Positions 17,473 through 26,394 of a stretch of DNA of 54,250 bases are shown here, one piece after another (position 1 is the stretch's first letter; each line of letters starts with the position of its first letter). The DNA is from Gemmata sp. Lineage in GTDB: Bacteria > Planctomycetota > Planctomycetia > Gemmatales > Gemmataceae. The position numbers and the translations under genes were made by a program. The stretch lies in NCBI GenBank assembly GCA_025055115.1, contig JANWYJ010000084.1, positions 1 to 54,250 of the forward strand, in the 5' to 3' direction. Under the pieces are notes generated by a model, which saw nothing but the letters and a program-made list of their open reading frames with translations, was not told the DNA's origin and did not search any database.

Positions 17473-17630
17473 AGGGGTCTGGAAAGCTAGTCGTGGATCA
17501 TGTAGGGGATGGAGGGGCCTGGAAAGCTAGTCACCGATCATCCCGAACCGACCGGAAAGTTCAGAACGGTCTCGTTTCGGTGCCGGTGAAGTCGCTGGGG
17601 CGCTCGCGTGAAGTCGCTGGGTCGCTTGCG
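17473..17630. repeat. Two direct repeat pairs upstream of the PLP decarboxylase
   Basis: 17473-17501 and 17513-17541 (29 bp, four mismatches) and 17586-17608/17608-17630 (22-bp unit, two mismatches) fill much of the 332-bp gap between the divergent PDZ-protein and decarboxylase genes. Together with the 36-bp pair that follows they make three consecutive unrelated duplications. Confidence 0.87.
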
Positions 17631-17678
17631 GGATGAGTGATCGACTTTCTGGCCAAGAGTCGAACGCGACAGATAACC

Positions 17679-17787
17679 CGAGTGAGGAACTCATGACACC
17701 AGAAGAATTTCGCCCAATGGAACCATTGCGGACCTTGATACAGGCTTGGGACGAGTGAGGAACTCATGACACCAGAAGAATTTCGCC
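17679..17787. repeat. 36-bp perfect direct repeat that duplicates the start of the decarboxylase gene
   Basis: 17679-17714 and 17752-17787 are identical. Each copy holds the SD-like GAGG, the ATG and the first seven codons (MTPEEFR). The downstream copy is the functional start at 17766. The upstream copy creates a short ORF that ends inside the second copy's SD region. Confidence 0.92.
17693..17758 (+). CDS. Possible 21-codon leader ORF created by duplication of the downstream gene's start
   Basis: It has the same SD and first seven codons (MTPEEFR) as the decarboxylase, then a different tail (PMEPLRTLIQAWDE) and a TGA at 17756-17758, eight bases before the real ATG at 17766. The stop overlaps the SD region of the decarboxylase, a geometry that permits translational coupling. 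Whether it is translated is unknown; it could equally be an inert by-product of the duplication. Confidence 0.4.
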   Translation: MTPEEFRPMEPLRTLIQAWDE

Positions 17788-19202
17788 AGTACGGCTATCG
17801 AGTGATCGACTTCATTGCCGATTATCGCGCCCAGATCGCCCAGTATCCCGTGCGGGCCGCCACCGCTCCGGGGGCGATTCGCGCTCAACTGGCGGCTCAG
17901 CCACCATTCCAACCCGAGTCCTTTGCTAGCATTCTCGATGATATCGTTATGAAACTGCTGCCGGGTTGCACACATTGGCAGCATCCGATGTTCTTTGGCT
18001 ATTTCCCATCCAATGCCGAACTAGCCAGTGTCTTGGGCGATTTTCTCAGTTCCGGACTAGCACAACTTGGCCTGAACTGGCAGGCCAGCCCGGCACTGAC
18101 CGAAGTGGAAGAACTCGTCTGTGATTGGATGCGCCAGATGGTGGGATTGTCCCCCGCGTGGCGGGGAGTCATTCAAGATACGGCCTCCACGGCGACATTC
18201 ATTGCTCTGGCTTGTGCCCGGGAACGGGTGACCGACTTTTCACTGGCCCGCGGTGGCTTGCAGGCCGAAGCCCAGCCGCTGACGGTTTATGTTTCCACCC
18301 AAAGCCACAGTTCCGTGGAGAAAGCGGCACTACTGGCGGGATTCGGCCGCCAGAATGTTCGTATGATCGCGGTGGATGAGGCTTTTGCGATGCGTACTGA
18401 GGCCCTGGAAGACGCTATCACCGAAGACCTAGCCGCCGGAAAACGCCCCTGTGCCGTGGTCGCCACAACAGGCACGACGGCGTCCACAGCGCTGGACCCG
18501 ATCCGCGACATCGCCGCGCTAGCCCAACGCTACCGGCTCTTTCTTCACGTCGATGCGGCTATGGCCGGTTCGGCCATGATTTTGCCCGAGTGCCGGCGGA
18601 TGTGGGATGGCATCGAAGCCGCTGATTCGCTGGTGCTTAATCCTCACAAATGGTTGGGGGCCAACTTCGACTGCTCGCTTTTCTATGTTCGCGATCCTCA
18701 GCATCTGATTCGGGTGATGTCCACAAGCCCCAGTTATCTCCGCACCGCTGCCGACGAACGCACTACCAACTATCGCGATTGGGGAATTGCTCTGGGCCGC
18801 CGCTTTCGGGCCTTGAAATTGTGGTGTCTGATTCGGGCCGAAGGCGTCGAACGGCTTCAGGCCCGCCTCCGCCGGGATATCGCCCATGCGAAGTGGCTGG
18901 CCGAGCAAATCGCGGCTACTCCCCCGTGGCAGGTCGTTGCTCCGGTACCGCTACAGACGATTTGTGTTGTGCATCAGCCGCCCGGCCTCAACTCGCAACA
19001 GTTGGATGCCCATACCCGAGACTGGGTCGAACGTGTCAATGCTTCCGGGGTCGCTCTTCTCACCCCGACGCTTCTGGGCCACCGCTGGGTAGCCCGTATT
19101 TCCATCGGGGCTTTGGCGACCGAGCGAAATCACTTGGAACAATTGTGGGCCGCTATGCAGCAGGCTGCCCGGATCAGTGAGAAGGCCCATCAATCCTGGT
19201 GA
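17766..19202 (+). CDS. PLP-dependent group II decarboxylase (aromatic-L-amino-acid decarboxylase-like)
   Basis: 478 aa, the usual length for the family. It begins MTPEEFRQYGYRVIDFIADY as aromatic amino acid decarboxylases do. Further signatures are WQHPMFFGYFPSNAELASVLGD, QDTASTATFIALACARE, the PLP-site His in STQSHSSVEKAALLAG, HVDAAMAGSAMILPE, and the PLP-binding Lys in NPHKWLGANFDCSLFYV. It probably decarboxylates an aromatic amino acid (Trp, Phe, Tyr or DOPA) in the cytoplasm. It stands alone between minus-strand genes; its start region is duplicated upstream. Confidence 0.93.
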   Translation: MTPEEFRQYGYRVIDFIADYRAQIAQYPVRAATAPGAIRAQLAAQPPFQPESFASILDDIVMKLLPGCTHWQHPMFFGYFPSNAELASVLGDFLSSGLAQLGLNWQASPALTEVEELVCDWMRQMVGLSPAWRGVIQDTASTATFIALACARERVTDFSLARGGLQAEAQPLTVYVSTQSHSSVEKAALLAGFGRQNVRMIAVDEAFAMRTEALEDAITEDLAAGKRPCAVVATTGTTASTALDPIRDIAALAQRYRLFLHVDAAMAGSAMILPECRRMWDGIEAADSLVLNPHKWLGANFDCSLFYVRDPQHLIRVMSTSPSYLRTAADERTTNYRDWGIALGRRFRALKLWCLIRAEGVERLQARLRRDIAHAKWLAEQIAATPPWQVVAPVPLQTICVVHQPPGLNSQQLDAHTRDWVERVNASGVALLTPTLLGHRWVARISIGALATERNHLEQLWAAMQQAARISEKAHQSW

Positions 19203-19264
19203 CACACTCACTTCCGCGAAGAACGCCCACCGATGCCTAGCCGCTGAAACTCTCGTGGGGTCAT

Positions 19265-20965
19265 TCACTTCACCACGATGCAAAAGTCGATGTGGTAAGG
19301 GGTTAACTCGCGCTGTTGGCTGATGGTATCGACCAGGCGCTTCGCTTCCACCGCAGTGGGTGCTTCGAAGCAGACGCTCAGCTTCTTCGTACCCATCCAA
19401 CGAACTTCCACACTGCGCGCCCGGCCCAAGCAAAGCTGTTGGATCAAAGCCACGATGGGGTCTGGCTGAGGATCGTTCACCTGACCGCGGGCCACAGGCG
19501 ACGTACTGCTAGCTTTCCACGGTGTCGGAGCTTCATTTCCCAAGGGTTGAACTGGTTGCGTCGGCAAGGGCGTGGGGGTGGGCGGCAGCACCGGCCGCAC
19601 GGCTGGCTCTTGTGTCGGACGTGTTGGTGCTGGCTCTTGTGCCGGAAGTGTTGGTGAAGGCAAGGTTTGCGTCGGAAGCGGCTGTACCCCCGGCGCCGGA
19701 ACCCACTGACCGGGCACGCTTCTTTCCGCAGCCGGTCGCCAATCCAACTCCATTGGAGCTGGGTTGGTGGTGAGGGAAGTCGGAAGTGGTTGCGGACCGG
19801 CGCTAGAGCTGGTGGGCTTGTTCGGTTCTGGCGGCGGAACCGCAACTCCTGACGCTGGCGGTGGGTTCGTGTTCGTTTTCGGTTCTGGCCAAGGCGATGG
19901 AACTATTGGGGAAGCGAGTGAGTTGGGCGTGATCCTGGGCGCTCGTCCGGCGTCGGTCGGTACCGGGAGTGGCTGAACCGCGGTTGTCGCAGAGGTCGTG
20001 GGTGAAACGGGAGTGATGGTCGGTACCGGTATCCGCGCCGGTGGTGGTGTTGGTGCGGCGGGTGGTGCGGCGGGAATCGTAATGTTTGGAGCGAATTTGG
20101 ATTCTTCCGCAGCCGGCTTCCGCGGAGGTTCAATCGTGGTGGCAGTTTCCATAAACTGTTGTATTGAATAGGTTTGCGTGCGAGGAAGCGGCGATGGTGG
20201 CAGGCTACCGACAGAGCGAGCAGTTCCGTAGCTGGGTGGATCGATGCCGGGCCAAGGTTGGCCGCTGCTGGTCACCGGCACAGGGAAGGCCCCCGGGGTG
20301 GCCCCGGTGATCTGATACCAATTGGCCGAGGCTCGGGGGTATTGCCCGTTGGGAGCCAGGGGATTGGTTCCCGGCGTCACGGTTCCCCACCCGTACCAAC
20401 GGTACGCTGGCGGGCCGGCGTAAACTGCCGCACCATTGTTGCCAACCGCTCGGAATGCAGTCGTTGCTGACGGAGGGTCTTTCGGGGTAGTCGTTGCCGC
20501 AGGGGGGCGGAACGATGGGGCTGGGGGTTGGTCGGCTGGTGGAAGAATTCGGTCCACCCAGCGTGCTGGGGCGGGGAGGCTAGCCGGCACAAGGCCCGTC
20601 GTGGGGCGACCCGCGACGGCTGGTGTCGATGGCCCAAAACCGGTCGGATTGGGCAAGGTGCGTTGTCCGGCTGGGTTCGGGCGGACATTCTTACCCGCCA
20701 CTGGTAACAGATTCGGATCAACTCCGCTGATCCACGAGGGACCCAGAGTGGCCTCGGCACGCTTCACAGGCGTGCTGGGCAGGCTTCCCCCCGCCGTGAT
20801 CGGGAATTCCGGGGCTGCCCCCCGGGCCACGGGCGGCAAATCCTCGGCGGGTAATGGTTCAGGTGCTTTCAGACTCGCGGCCCGAGAAGATTCCGTTGGC
20901 GACTGCCCCTGAGCCATCACCACGGTGACAATTAAAACCGCTATCGCACCCCAAAAGCGTCGCAT
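19265..20965 (-). CDS. Pro/Thr-rich secreted protein with small C-terminal globular domain
   Basis: 566 aa from ATG 20965, giving a signal peptide (MRRFWGAIAVLIVTVVMAQGQS); the upstream in-frame extension to 21067 is not needed. Residues ~25-495 are Pro/Ala/Thr-rich low complexity with no recognisable fold, except a short PAYRWYGWGTVTPGTNPLAP patch (~210-230). The last ~65 residues are a compact a/b domain (PIVALIQQLCLGRARSVEVRWMG, then TAVEAKRLVDTISQQREL), resembling BON or secretin-like periplasmic modules. It may be a wall- or matrix-spanning protein tethering that domain. It is on the same strand as a small secreted protein and an export lipoprotein, so an envelope/exopolysaccharide role is plausible. 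Confidence 0.8.
   Translation of the reverse strand: MRRFWGAIAVLIVTVVMAQGQSPTESSRAASLKAPEPLPAEDLPPVARGAAPEFPITAGGSLPSTPVKRAEATLGPSWISGVDPNLLPVAGKNVRPNPAGQRTLPNPTGFGPSTPAVAGRPTTGLVPASLPAPARWVDRILPPADQPPAPSFRPPAATTTPKDPPSATTAFRAVGNNGAAVYAGPPAYRWYGWGTVTPGTNPLAPNGQYPRASANWYQITGATPGAFPVPVTSSGQPWPGIDPPSYGTARSVGSLPPSPLPRTQTYSIQQFMETATTIEPPRKPAAEESKFAPNITIPAAPPAAPTPPPARIPVPTITPVSPTTSATTAVQPLPVPTDAGRAPRITPNSLASPIVPSPWPEPKTNTNPPPASGVAVPPPEPNKPTSSSAGPQPLPTSLTTNPAPMELDWRPAAERSVPGQWVPAPGVQPLPTQTLPSPTLPAQEPAPTRPTQEPAVRPVLPPTPTPLPTQPVQPLGNEAPTPWKASSTSPVARGQVNDPQPDPIVALIQQLCLGRARSVEVRWMGTKKLSVCFEAPTAVEAKRLVDTISQQRELTPYHIDFCIVVK
19602..19655. repeat. 27-bp in-frame tandem duplication within the Pro-rich coding region
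   Basis: 19602-19628 and 19629-19655 differ at two bases and encode two nine-residue units around TQEPA/AQEPA in the minus-strand protein. It is another example of a local duplication retained in a coding stretch with few structural constraints. Confidence 0.8.
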
Positions 20966-21118
20966 CGCTTCATCCTTGAAGTTTGCGATATACCAAGAAC
21001 AAACCTTCTGCTGACCTCGGATTACCAACGGCGCGGATCGCCCCGCGGCACTGCTCAGGCGAGCCAATCCGGGCGGGCCGACCGTTCACAGACAGATTGC
21101 TACACGGTTTATGGATCG

Positions 21119-21240
21119 TTGCGGTGTTCCCGCGTCGCTTGCAATCCCGTGTTGGTTGGTTCTGTGAGCCTTGCGGCGTTCCCCGGTTAGTTGCAACCCT
21201 GTGTTGGCTGGTTCTCTTACCGTCGCGGTATTCCCCCCCC
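21119..21240. repeat. 45-bp direct repeat pair plus a partial third copy
   Basis: 21119-21163 and 21171-21215 are 45 bp each, about 80 percent identical (shared blocks TTGCGG, TTGCAA, GTGTTGG, TGGTTCT). A shortened, more diverged third copy starts at about 21221. They lie between two minus-strand secreted-protein genes, and the third copy touches the 3' end of the downstream-coded one at 21217. Confidence 0.82.
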
Positions 21241-21669
21241 CCGAGGACCAAACGGCGACGGAAAGTAGCCCATTGTGTTATTGAACTGCACCGGATGGCC
21301 AGCCGGGGGCAGAATGTCGCCTTTGCCTGGCACCCGGGGGTCGCGATTGTCGGAATCACCGGCCGAAAGCTGGGGAAAGAACAAAGGGCGATTGCCACCA
21401 GCGGCCATGAAGGGCGCACCGATGGGAAATCCCGTTCCTCCGACGGTTCCCGGACGAACGCCGTAGTAATAGTTCACGCCCGGATTGCCCCCCGCCAACA
21501 AATTCAAATACGGACTGAGCGGTTGATAGCGCGGGTTGTAGATGTTTGGCATCACGTTCGGCACCATCGGGTAGGAGGGCACTCCCGGATACGGCGTCAC
21601 GGGAAACTGCCCCATAACTACATCCGCTGTCGTGATGAGGATCAACCAAGCCCCGATTGTGCGGATCAT
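21217..21669 (-). CDS. Small secreted planctomycete protein with NLL.GGNP motif
   Basis: 150 aa from ATG 21669, with a signal peptide (MIRTIGAWLILITTADVVMGQ). It is rich in Pro, Gly, Tyr and Asn. The segment SPYLNLLAGGNPGVNYYYGVRPGT (~50-73) is a signature I associate with a family of small secreted proteins repeated many times in planctomycete genomes, whose function is unknown. The C-terminus holds FNNTMGYFPSPFGPRGGG. It lies between the Pro-rich protein gene and the export lipoprotein gene, on the same strand. Confidence 0.8.
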   Translation of the reverse strand: MIRTIGAWLILITTADVVMGQFPVTPYPGVPSYPMVPNVMPNIYNPRYQPLSPYLNLLAGGNPGVNYYYGVRPGTVGGTGFPIGAPFMAAGGNRPLFFPQLSAGDSDNRDPRVPGKGDILPPAGHPVQFNNTMGYFPSPFGPRGGGIPRR

Positions 21670-21779
21670 GGCGAAACCCTTTGTACAATTGTTGGTCACT
21701 TACGCTGCCTGTGGCAGCGAGGGGGGCCGTGTCACCGTCATTGCCCCAGTTTTGCTCAGTTCATTATTCCATCTTCAGG

Positions 21780-22685
21780 CTAGTTGTTGTTGCCGAAACC
21801 AATACCCCGGCCAATCACTTGGTTCACCGTGCTGGTACCTAAGAGCGTGACACCAAAGACTCGTTCCACCGGTGCCAAGATGCGGGCCAAGGTGCGGTCG
21901 ATCGTGACCAGCCGTTGTGCCTTCACATAGATGCGATCGCCGGGCAATATTTGATAGTTGGTGAAGGTATGACCATGTTGGGTGATCCCCACCCAGTCGA
22001 CGGGGAGGATTTGCCAGGGTTGACCGGGATGGGGCGTGCGTCGTGCCACCCACACGTTTCGTTTACTCGAAACCTCGGAAAGCCCGCCGACATTGCTGAG
22101 AGCATCGAGTACCGTTTCGCTGCCTGTGATCGGGAACGAGACAATCTGTTCGCCGAAACCGCCGCCGTCGAAAATGACATAATACCGCTTACTGTTGTAA
22201 GCAATCACATCCACGGTGACGAAAATCGCTTCGGGTTTGGTCCCAAATTTGCTCAAGGTATCCTGGGCCAGTAGATGGTCACGAATGGCTTCCGCGGCCT
22301 GATCCAAAGTCAGCCCGGCGACAGGAACCTTACCCCAGATACCTAAGGCCACGGTGCCATCGGGGCGAACCAAGAACGGTCCCTGAATCTGCTGAATAGG
22401 TAGTCCGGTTACGGTATCTTTGAGATTGCCGGCATCGTCCTTCACTTTGGTGCGGAGAATCACCTCGATGAGGAGTTGATCGGGCGATTCGATCACATAC
22501 GGTGGCAGGGAAATTTTGTCCAGTTCCCGGGGGACCGCGCCAGGAGGGGGAACTTGGATATGGGCGGTGGGGTCGGTGGGTCGCGGCCCATGTTCGAGCG
22601 GACCAGGCGGAGCATGTAAACAGCCAACTCCCCCCAGCGCCACGCTCGCGGGCACGATCCACGACCACCAACGCGTGCTTGGCAT
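21780..22685 (-). CDS. Wza-like polysaccharide export lipoprotein
   Basis: 301 aa. ATG 22685 has a strong SD (GGGGGGAAAGG) and begins a lipoprotein signal with lipobox GGVGC (Cys22). The polysaccharide export domain follows: YVIESPDQLLIEVILRT, GPFLVRPDGTVALGIWGKVPVAGLTLDQAAEAIRDHL, VTVDVIAYNSKRYYVIF. An SLBB-like part has ETVLDALSNVGGL and the end YQILPGDRIYVKAQ. By family knowledge these proteins form outer-membrane channels for exopolysaccharide. The rest of an export machine (Wzc-like kinase, glycosyltransferases) is not in view, though two secreted-protein genes follow. Confidence 0.9.
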   Translation of the reverse strand: MPSTRWWSWIVPASVALGGVGCLHAPPGPLEHGPRPTDPTAHIQVPPPGAVPRELDKISLPPYVIESPDQLLIEVILRTKVKDDAGNLKDTVTGLPIQQIQGPFLVRPDGTVALGIWGKVPVAGLTLDQAAEAIRDHLLAQDTLSKFGTKPEAIFVTVDVIAYNSKRYYVIFDGGGFGEQIVSFPITGSETVLDALSNVGGLSEVSSKRNVWVARRTPHPGQPWQILPVDWVGITQHGHTFTNYQILPGDRIYVKAQRLVTIDRTLARILAPVERVFGVTLLGTSTVNQVIGRGIGFGNNN

Positions 22686-22805
22686 AGCCTTTCCCCCCAA
22701 CATACCGGAAAATCCGGCATCTGTGGAGTTATCGGCGTCACCCGAACGGAATCTGAAATATTCCCGGGCCAAACGCGAGTTTCTTTCAAGCTGGGTCGGC
22801 GATGG

Positions 22806-22846
22806 CAGATGACAAGCCGAGCGAGTCAGATGACAAGCCGAGCGAG
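22806..22846. repeat. 20-bp perfect duplication of the 3' end of the MgtE-like gene
   Basis: 22806-22825 and 22827-22846 are identical with one base between. Copy 2 encodes the last six residues and stop (LARLVI, TGA at 22828-22826) of the minus-strand transporter; copy 1 lies directly downstream and repeats the same codons and most of the stop codon after it. Confidence 0.9.
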
Positions 22847-23836
22847 ATTGAAATAAGCCAGTAAGACAATCATGTCGGCACAGGTCAGAGCGATGGGGCC
22901 TGCGGCGACTTGTGGATCACACCGCAAGATGCGCAAAAGATGTGGAATAGTCATCCCGCAGATCGCCGCTCCGGTGACGCCGATCGCAATTCCGCCGCCC
23001 ACAATCGCCAATAGTTCCAGATGCTGCTGCCACACAACCGCGATACTCGCCACCAAAAGACCCGTGGAAAGTCCCAGTAACAGCCCAGTGAGGGTTTCGG
23101 GGCGCAATTGCCGCAACAACTGCCCCCAGGAGGGTTTGCCATGCCGAAACGTATCCAAAGCGAGCGTAACCGATTGAATGGCAACACTTTCCGCCAACGC
23201 TAATACGACCGGGATGAACAACGCCAAAACGGCCAACTGCCAGTTCAATTCGTCTTGATAAATCCCGGACAGGATCGCCGCGAGTGTTCCCCCCGCCACA
23301 TTGCACAGCAACCACGGAAAGCGTCCGCGAAAAGCCGTCCACGGCCGGCTTTGTTGGGCGCGCGTCAGGCGTACACCGATGAGTTGGAACACTTCTTCCA
23401 TGTGCCGACGGCCGTTGTCATTCTCCTGTTGACTAGTTTCGGCCAATTCTTCGGTATAGGCTTCGATGTCGATCACCCCGACGATGCGCCGTTCGTCATC
23501 AACGATGGGGAAGGCCAGCAACCGGTGCATGGTGAAGAATTCGCACGCCTCCAAAAGGGTGGCTGAGGCCGGAATCGCTATCACCGAACTCATCATGATC
23601 GCGTGGATTTTCGCATCCGGTGGCGACAACAGCAGCCGACGGGTCGGCACGACGCCGACCAGCTTTCCCTCCGAGTTGATCACATAAAAGTAGATAATCC
23701 GGCCCGGTGGAGGATGGCGACGCATTTCTTCCAGCGCTTCAGCGACTGTCCAATCCGATTGAAGGGTGGCGAAATCCCGGCGGAGATATTGGGTGACGGG
23801 TTCATTGAGTTGCGCTTCCGTCAGGTGTAATGGCAT
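22826..23836 (-). CDS. CBS-domain MgtE-type divalent cation transporter
   Basis: 336 aa from ATG 23836 (AAGGAAGGA upstream). The N-terminal ~45-175 region holds a pair of CBS motifs (YFYVINSEGKLVGVVPTRRLLL, SSVIAIPASATLLEACEFF, AFPIVDDERRIVGVIDIEAY). The C-terminal ~155 residues form about five membrane helices with the MgtE pattern (LLCNVAGGTLAAILSGIY, VVLALAESVAIQSVTLALD, GVTGAAICGMTIPHLLRIL, CADMIVLLAYFNLARLV). MgtE proteins import Mg2+ and are gated by CBS-domain Mg binding. It lacks most of the usual N-terminal MgtE_N domain, so gating may differ. The divergent gap to moxR (194 bp) must hold both promoters. Confidence 0.88.
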   Translation of the reverse strand: MPLHLTEAQLNEPVTQYLRRDFATLQSDWTVAEALEEMRRHPPPGRIIYFYVINSEGKLVGVVPTRRLLLSPPDAKIHAIMMSSVIAIPASATLLEACEFFTMHRLLAFPIVDDERRIVGVIDIEAYTEELAETSQQENDNGRRHMEEVFQLIGVRLTRAQQSRPWTAFRGRFPWLLCNVAGGTLAAILSGIYQDELNWQLAVLALFIPVVLALAESVAIQSVTLALDTFRHGKPSWGQLLRQLRPETLTGLLLGLSTGLLVASIAVVWQQHLELLAIVGGGIAIGVTGAAICGMTIPHLLRILRCDPQVAAGPIALTCADMIVLLAYFNLARLVI

Positions 23837-24030
23837 CCGGTCCTTCCTTTCGAACCTCGTTGGGAGATCATCGGTCGGTTTTCCCGTTGGGGGAATCTCA
23901 CGGGGTTCTGCTTTCAGGATAGGAACCCTGTCAACCTGCAAAATCTCTGGGCAGAAAACGGAATCGGCCGCGACCGGAAGCGTCTTCGTTGGTATCGTGA
24001 GGATCAATCGTACGTCCGGGGGTGTTACTG

Positions 24031-25011
24031 ATGGCAGTGGATGTGGCCGACGTGGCCAACCGGATCATGGCCAACATCGAGAAAGTGATTGTGGGGAAAC
24101 GAACCACACTGACGCTGGCCTTGGCGGCTTACTTTTCGGAGGGTCACATTTTGTTGGAGGATGTGCCCGGGGTGGCGAAAACCATGTTCGCTCGGGCTTT
24201 GGCCCGCAGTGTCGGTTGCAGTTTCAAACGGTTGCAATGTACGCCCGATTTGCTTCCCTCCGATATCACCGGGGTTAGCATTTTCAATCAGAAGACGACG
24301 GAATTTGAGTTTCGCCCCGGTCCGGTTTTTGCCCAAACGCTTCTGGCAGATGAAATCAACCGGGCCACGCCGCGAACGCAGGCGGCACTTTTGGAGGCGA
24401 TGGCCGAGCGGCGGGTGAGTGTGGATGGCCAAACGTATGCGCTGAAACCGCCGTTTTTGGTGATTGCGACACAAAACCCTGTGGATCAAGAGGGAACTTT
24501 TCCACTTCCGGAAGCTCAGTTAGATCGTTTCCTCGTGCGTTTGAGCCTGGGTTATCCCACTTTGGAGGAGGAAGCGAACATGCTGTCACGACTCCAACAT
24601 GGCCACCCCATTGACGAGTTGAAACCCGTGGCCACTGCGGAAGAGGTCATCGCCTGCCAGGAAGCGGTTCGGGGTGTGGAGGTAGACGAGAAGGTAAAAC
24701 GTTACATTCTGGAGCTGGTGCATGCTAGCCGTGAGCATGAGGATGTTTTACTGGGGGGCAGTCCGCGAGCGTCGATCGCGCTATTCCGCACCGCGCAGGC
24801 CCTGGCCGCCCTCAGTGGCCGCGATTACGCCATTCCGGACGATGTCAAAAAAATGGCACTCCCTGTTCTGGCACATCGACTGATTCTTAAGCCCGAAAGC
24901 CGGCTGCGGAAACGCACCGCGGCCGTTGTCGTCGGCGATTTACTCGCCGATGCCCGCGTGCCCATCACCGACAAAATGCGCGCCACCCAGGAGGATTATT
25001 TCTCCTACTGA
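24031..25011 (+). CDS. MoxR family AAA+ ATPase
   Basis: 326 aa from ATG 24031 (GTG 24022 also possible). Walker A is DVPGVAKT (~45-52), Walker B LLADEINRA, sensor 1 IATQNP; the end HRLILKPESRLRKRT is the MoxR lid segment. MoxR ATPases act as chaperones that activate or mature partner proteins, usually ones with vWA domains. The partner here is probably the DUF58 protein encoded 12 bp downstream, the standard moxR-DUF58 arrangement. Confidence 0.94.
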   Translation: MAVDVADVANRIMANIEKVIVGKRTTLTLALAAYFSEGHILLEDVPGVAKTMFARALARSVGCSFKRLQCTPDLLPSDITGVSIFNQKTTEFEFRPGPVFAQTLLADEINRATPRTQAALLEAMAERRVSVDGQTYALKPPFLVIATQNPVDQEGTFPLPEAQLDRFLVRLSLGYPTLEEEANMLSRLQHGHPIDELKPVATAEEVIACQEAVRGVEVDEKVKRYILELVHASREHEDVLLGGSPRASIALFRTAQALAALSGRDYAIPDDVKKMALPVLAHRLILKPESRLRKRTAAVVVGDLLADARVPITDKMRATQEDYFSY

Positions 25012-25023
25012 CGGACCCGGCCG

Positions 25024-26394
25024 ATGAAATGGCTACTCGCTATCGTTTTGCTCATCCTTGTCGCTTTGGCCCTGAAAGCGGGCTTGGTTGCTTTTGCCGG
25101 CTATGTGCTGCTGGGTGTGTATGCCCTGTCGCGCTGGCTGGCGTGGCGCTGGGTGGATAACCTGCACGCCACGCGGCACTGTGACGCCAGCCCGCGCGAG
25201 ATTGGGGAAACGACCGAGGTGAAGGTCGTTCTCACGAACAAAGGCCTTCTTCCCATCGCTTGGGTATTAATTGAGGACTTGGTTCCCGATGAGCTGCTCA
25301 AGTCCCGTGCCCCCCGACTGACCGTAAAAGGCCGACGGATTCATGTTGTGACCCTGCTGAGCCACCAAGCGAAAACGATTCGCTACAAAGTCACCTTCCA
25401 CGCTCGCGGCTATTACCCCCTCGGACCAACGCTTCTTGATACCGGCGACGTGTTTGGCTTACACCGGCGACACCGCGTCGTGGGAAAGCCCGTGTATGTG
25501 ATGGTGTACCCCCCCGTTGTACCCCTACCCGAATACAACTTCGCCTCCGAGCGCCCCATCGGCGAAATTCGCTTGCAAGATCGTCTCTTCGAAGACCCCA
25601 CACGAACGGCTGGGGTGCGCCAGTACGTTCGCGGCGATCCCCTGCAACGGGTTCACTGGAAAGTAACTGCCCGTACCGGGCAACTCCATTGCCGCCTTTA
25701 TGAACCAACCACCCTCGCCGGCGCTACCATTCTCCTCGACTTCCACTCCGATAGCTACCCGTCACGCAGCGAGCCGCATCGATCAGAGCTGGCCGTAACG
25801 ACTGCCGCGAGTGTAGCTTACGCCGTCGCCACGCTGCAGCAACAGATTGGTCTGGCCACCAACGGCCGCGATGCCGCCGACCGTATCCGTGAAGAAGCCC
25901 TGGAACTCCAGCCGCCGGAGACGCAAACCCGCGGTTATGCAACACGTGATGAAGCCAAAGCTCGTTACGATCTTCACAAAGTTAACGATCGCTTGCGGCC
26001 GGTGGTGGTGGAGACCCAGCGAGGGTTCCACCAATTCCAGCAGGTCCGTGAAGCCCTCGCACGCCTGGAATTGACCGATGGCCTGACGTTTCCACAGCTG
26101 TGCTGGGAGATGACCCCCCGGCTGCCGCGCGATGCGACGATTATCGCCGTTCTGCCGCAAGTTCCTGTAGAATCTGCTGTTGCGCTGGGCATGCTCCGGC
26201 GGCAAGGCTTTGCCGTCACCGCGATTCTCATTGGTCTGGACGAATCTCAGCGGCTCGAAGCTCATGGACGCTTACTCGCCGAGAAGGTCCGCGATATTCG
26301 GTTCGTCAATTCGCTCGAAGAATTGGCCCATCTGGGACGGAATACAGCAGCCCCCGCGCCCGCCACCTATGCGGTTGATATACCACTGGCATGA
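25024..26394 (+). CDS. DUF58 domain membrane protein, MoxR partner
   Basis: 456 aa. It begins with a membrane segment (LAIVLLILVALALKAGLVAFAGYVLLGVYAL). The region ~60-190 is a beta-rich domain (TEVKVVLTNKGLLPIAWVLIEDLVP). The DUF58 signature is VRQYVRGDPLQRVHWKVTARTGQLHCRLYE (~200-229), followed by TILLDFHSDS, where a vWA-like fold begins. The usual DxSxS metal site is not obvious (LDFHSDS), and the C-terminal half is long. DUF58 proteins are thought to be MoxR clients at the membrane. Its stop overlaps the next gene by 4 bp. Confidence 0.9.
   Translation: MKWLLAIVLLILVALALKAGLVAFAGYVLLGVYALSRWLAWRWVDNLHATRHCDASPREIGETTEVKVVLTNKGLLPIAWVLIEDLVPDELLKSRAPRLTVKGRRIHVVTLLSHQAKTIRYKVTFHARGYYPLGPTLLDTGDVFGLHRRHRVVGKPVYVMVYPPVVPLPEYNFASERPIGEIRLQDRLFEDPTRTAGVRQYVRGDPLQRVHWKVTARTGQLHCRLYEPTTLAGATILLDFHSDSYPSRSEPHRSELAVTTAASVAYAVATLQQQIGLATNGRDAADRIREEALELQPPETQTRGYATRDEAKARYDLHKVNDRLRPVVVETQRGFHQFQQVREALARLELTDGLTFPQLCWEMTPRLPRDATIIAVLPQVPVESAVALGMLRRQGFAVTAILIGLDESQRLEAHGRLLAEKVRDIRFVNSLEELAHLGRNTAAPAPATYAVDIPLA

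Noticed and set aside
24031-26394. MoxR and DUF58 genes as part of the FtsH-type ternary system
   Set aside because: They are more than 4 kb from the FtsH cluster on the opposite strand and form the ordinary moxR-DUF58 operon, so I see no reason to join them.
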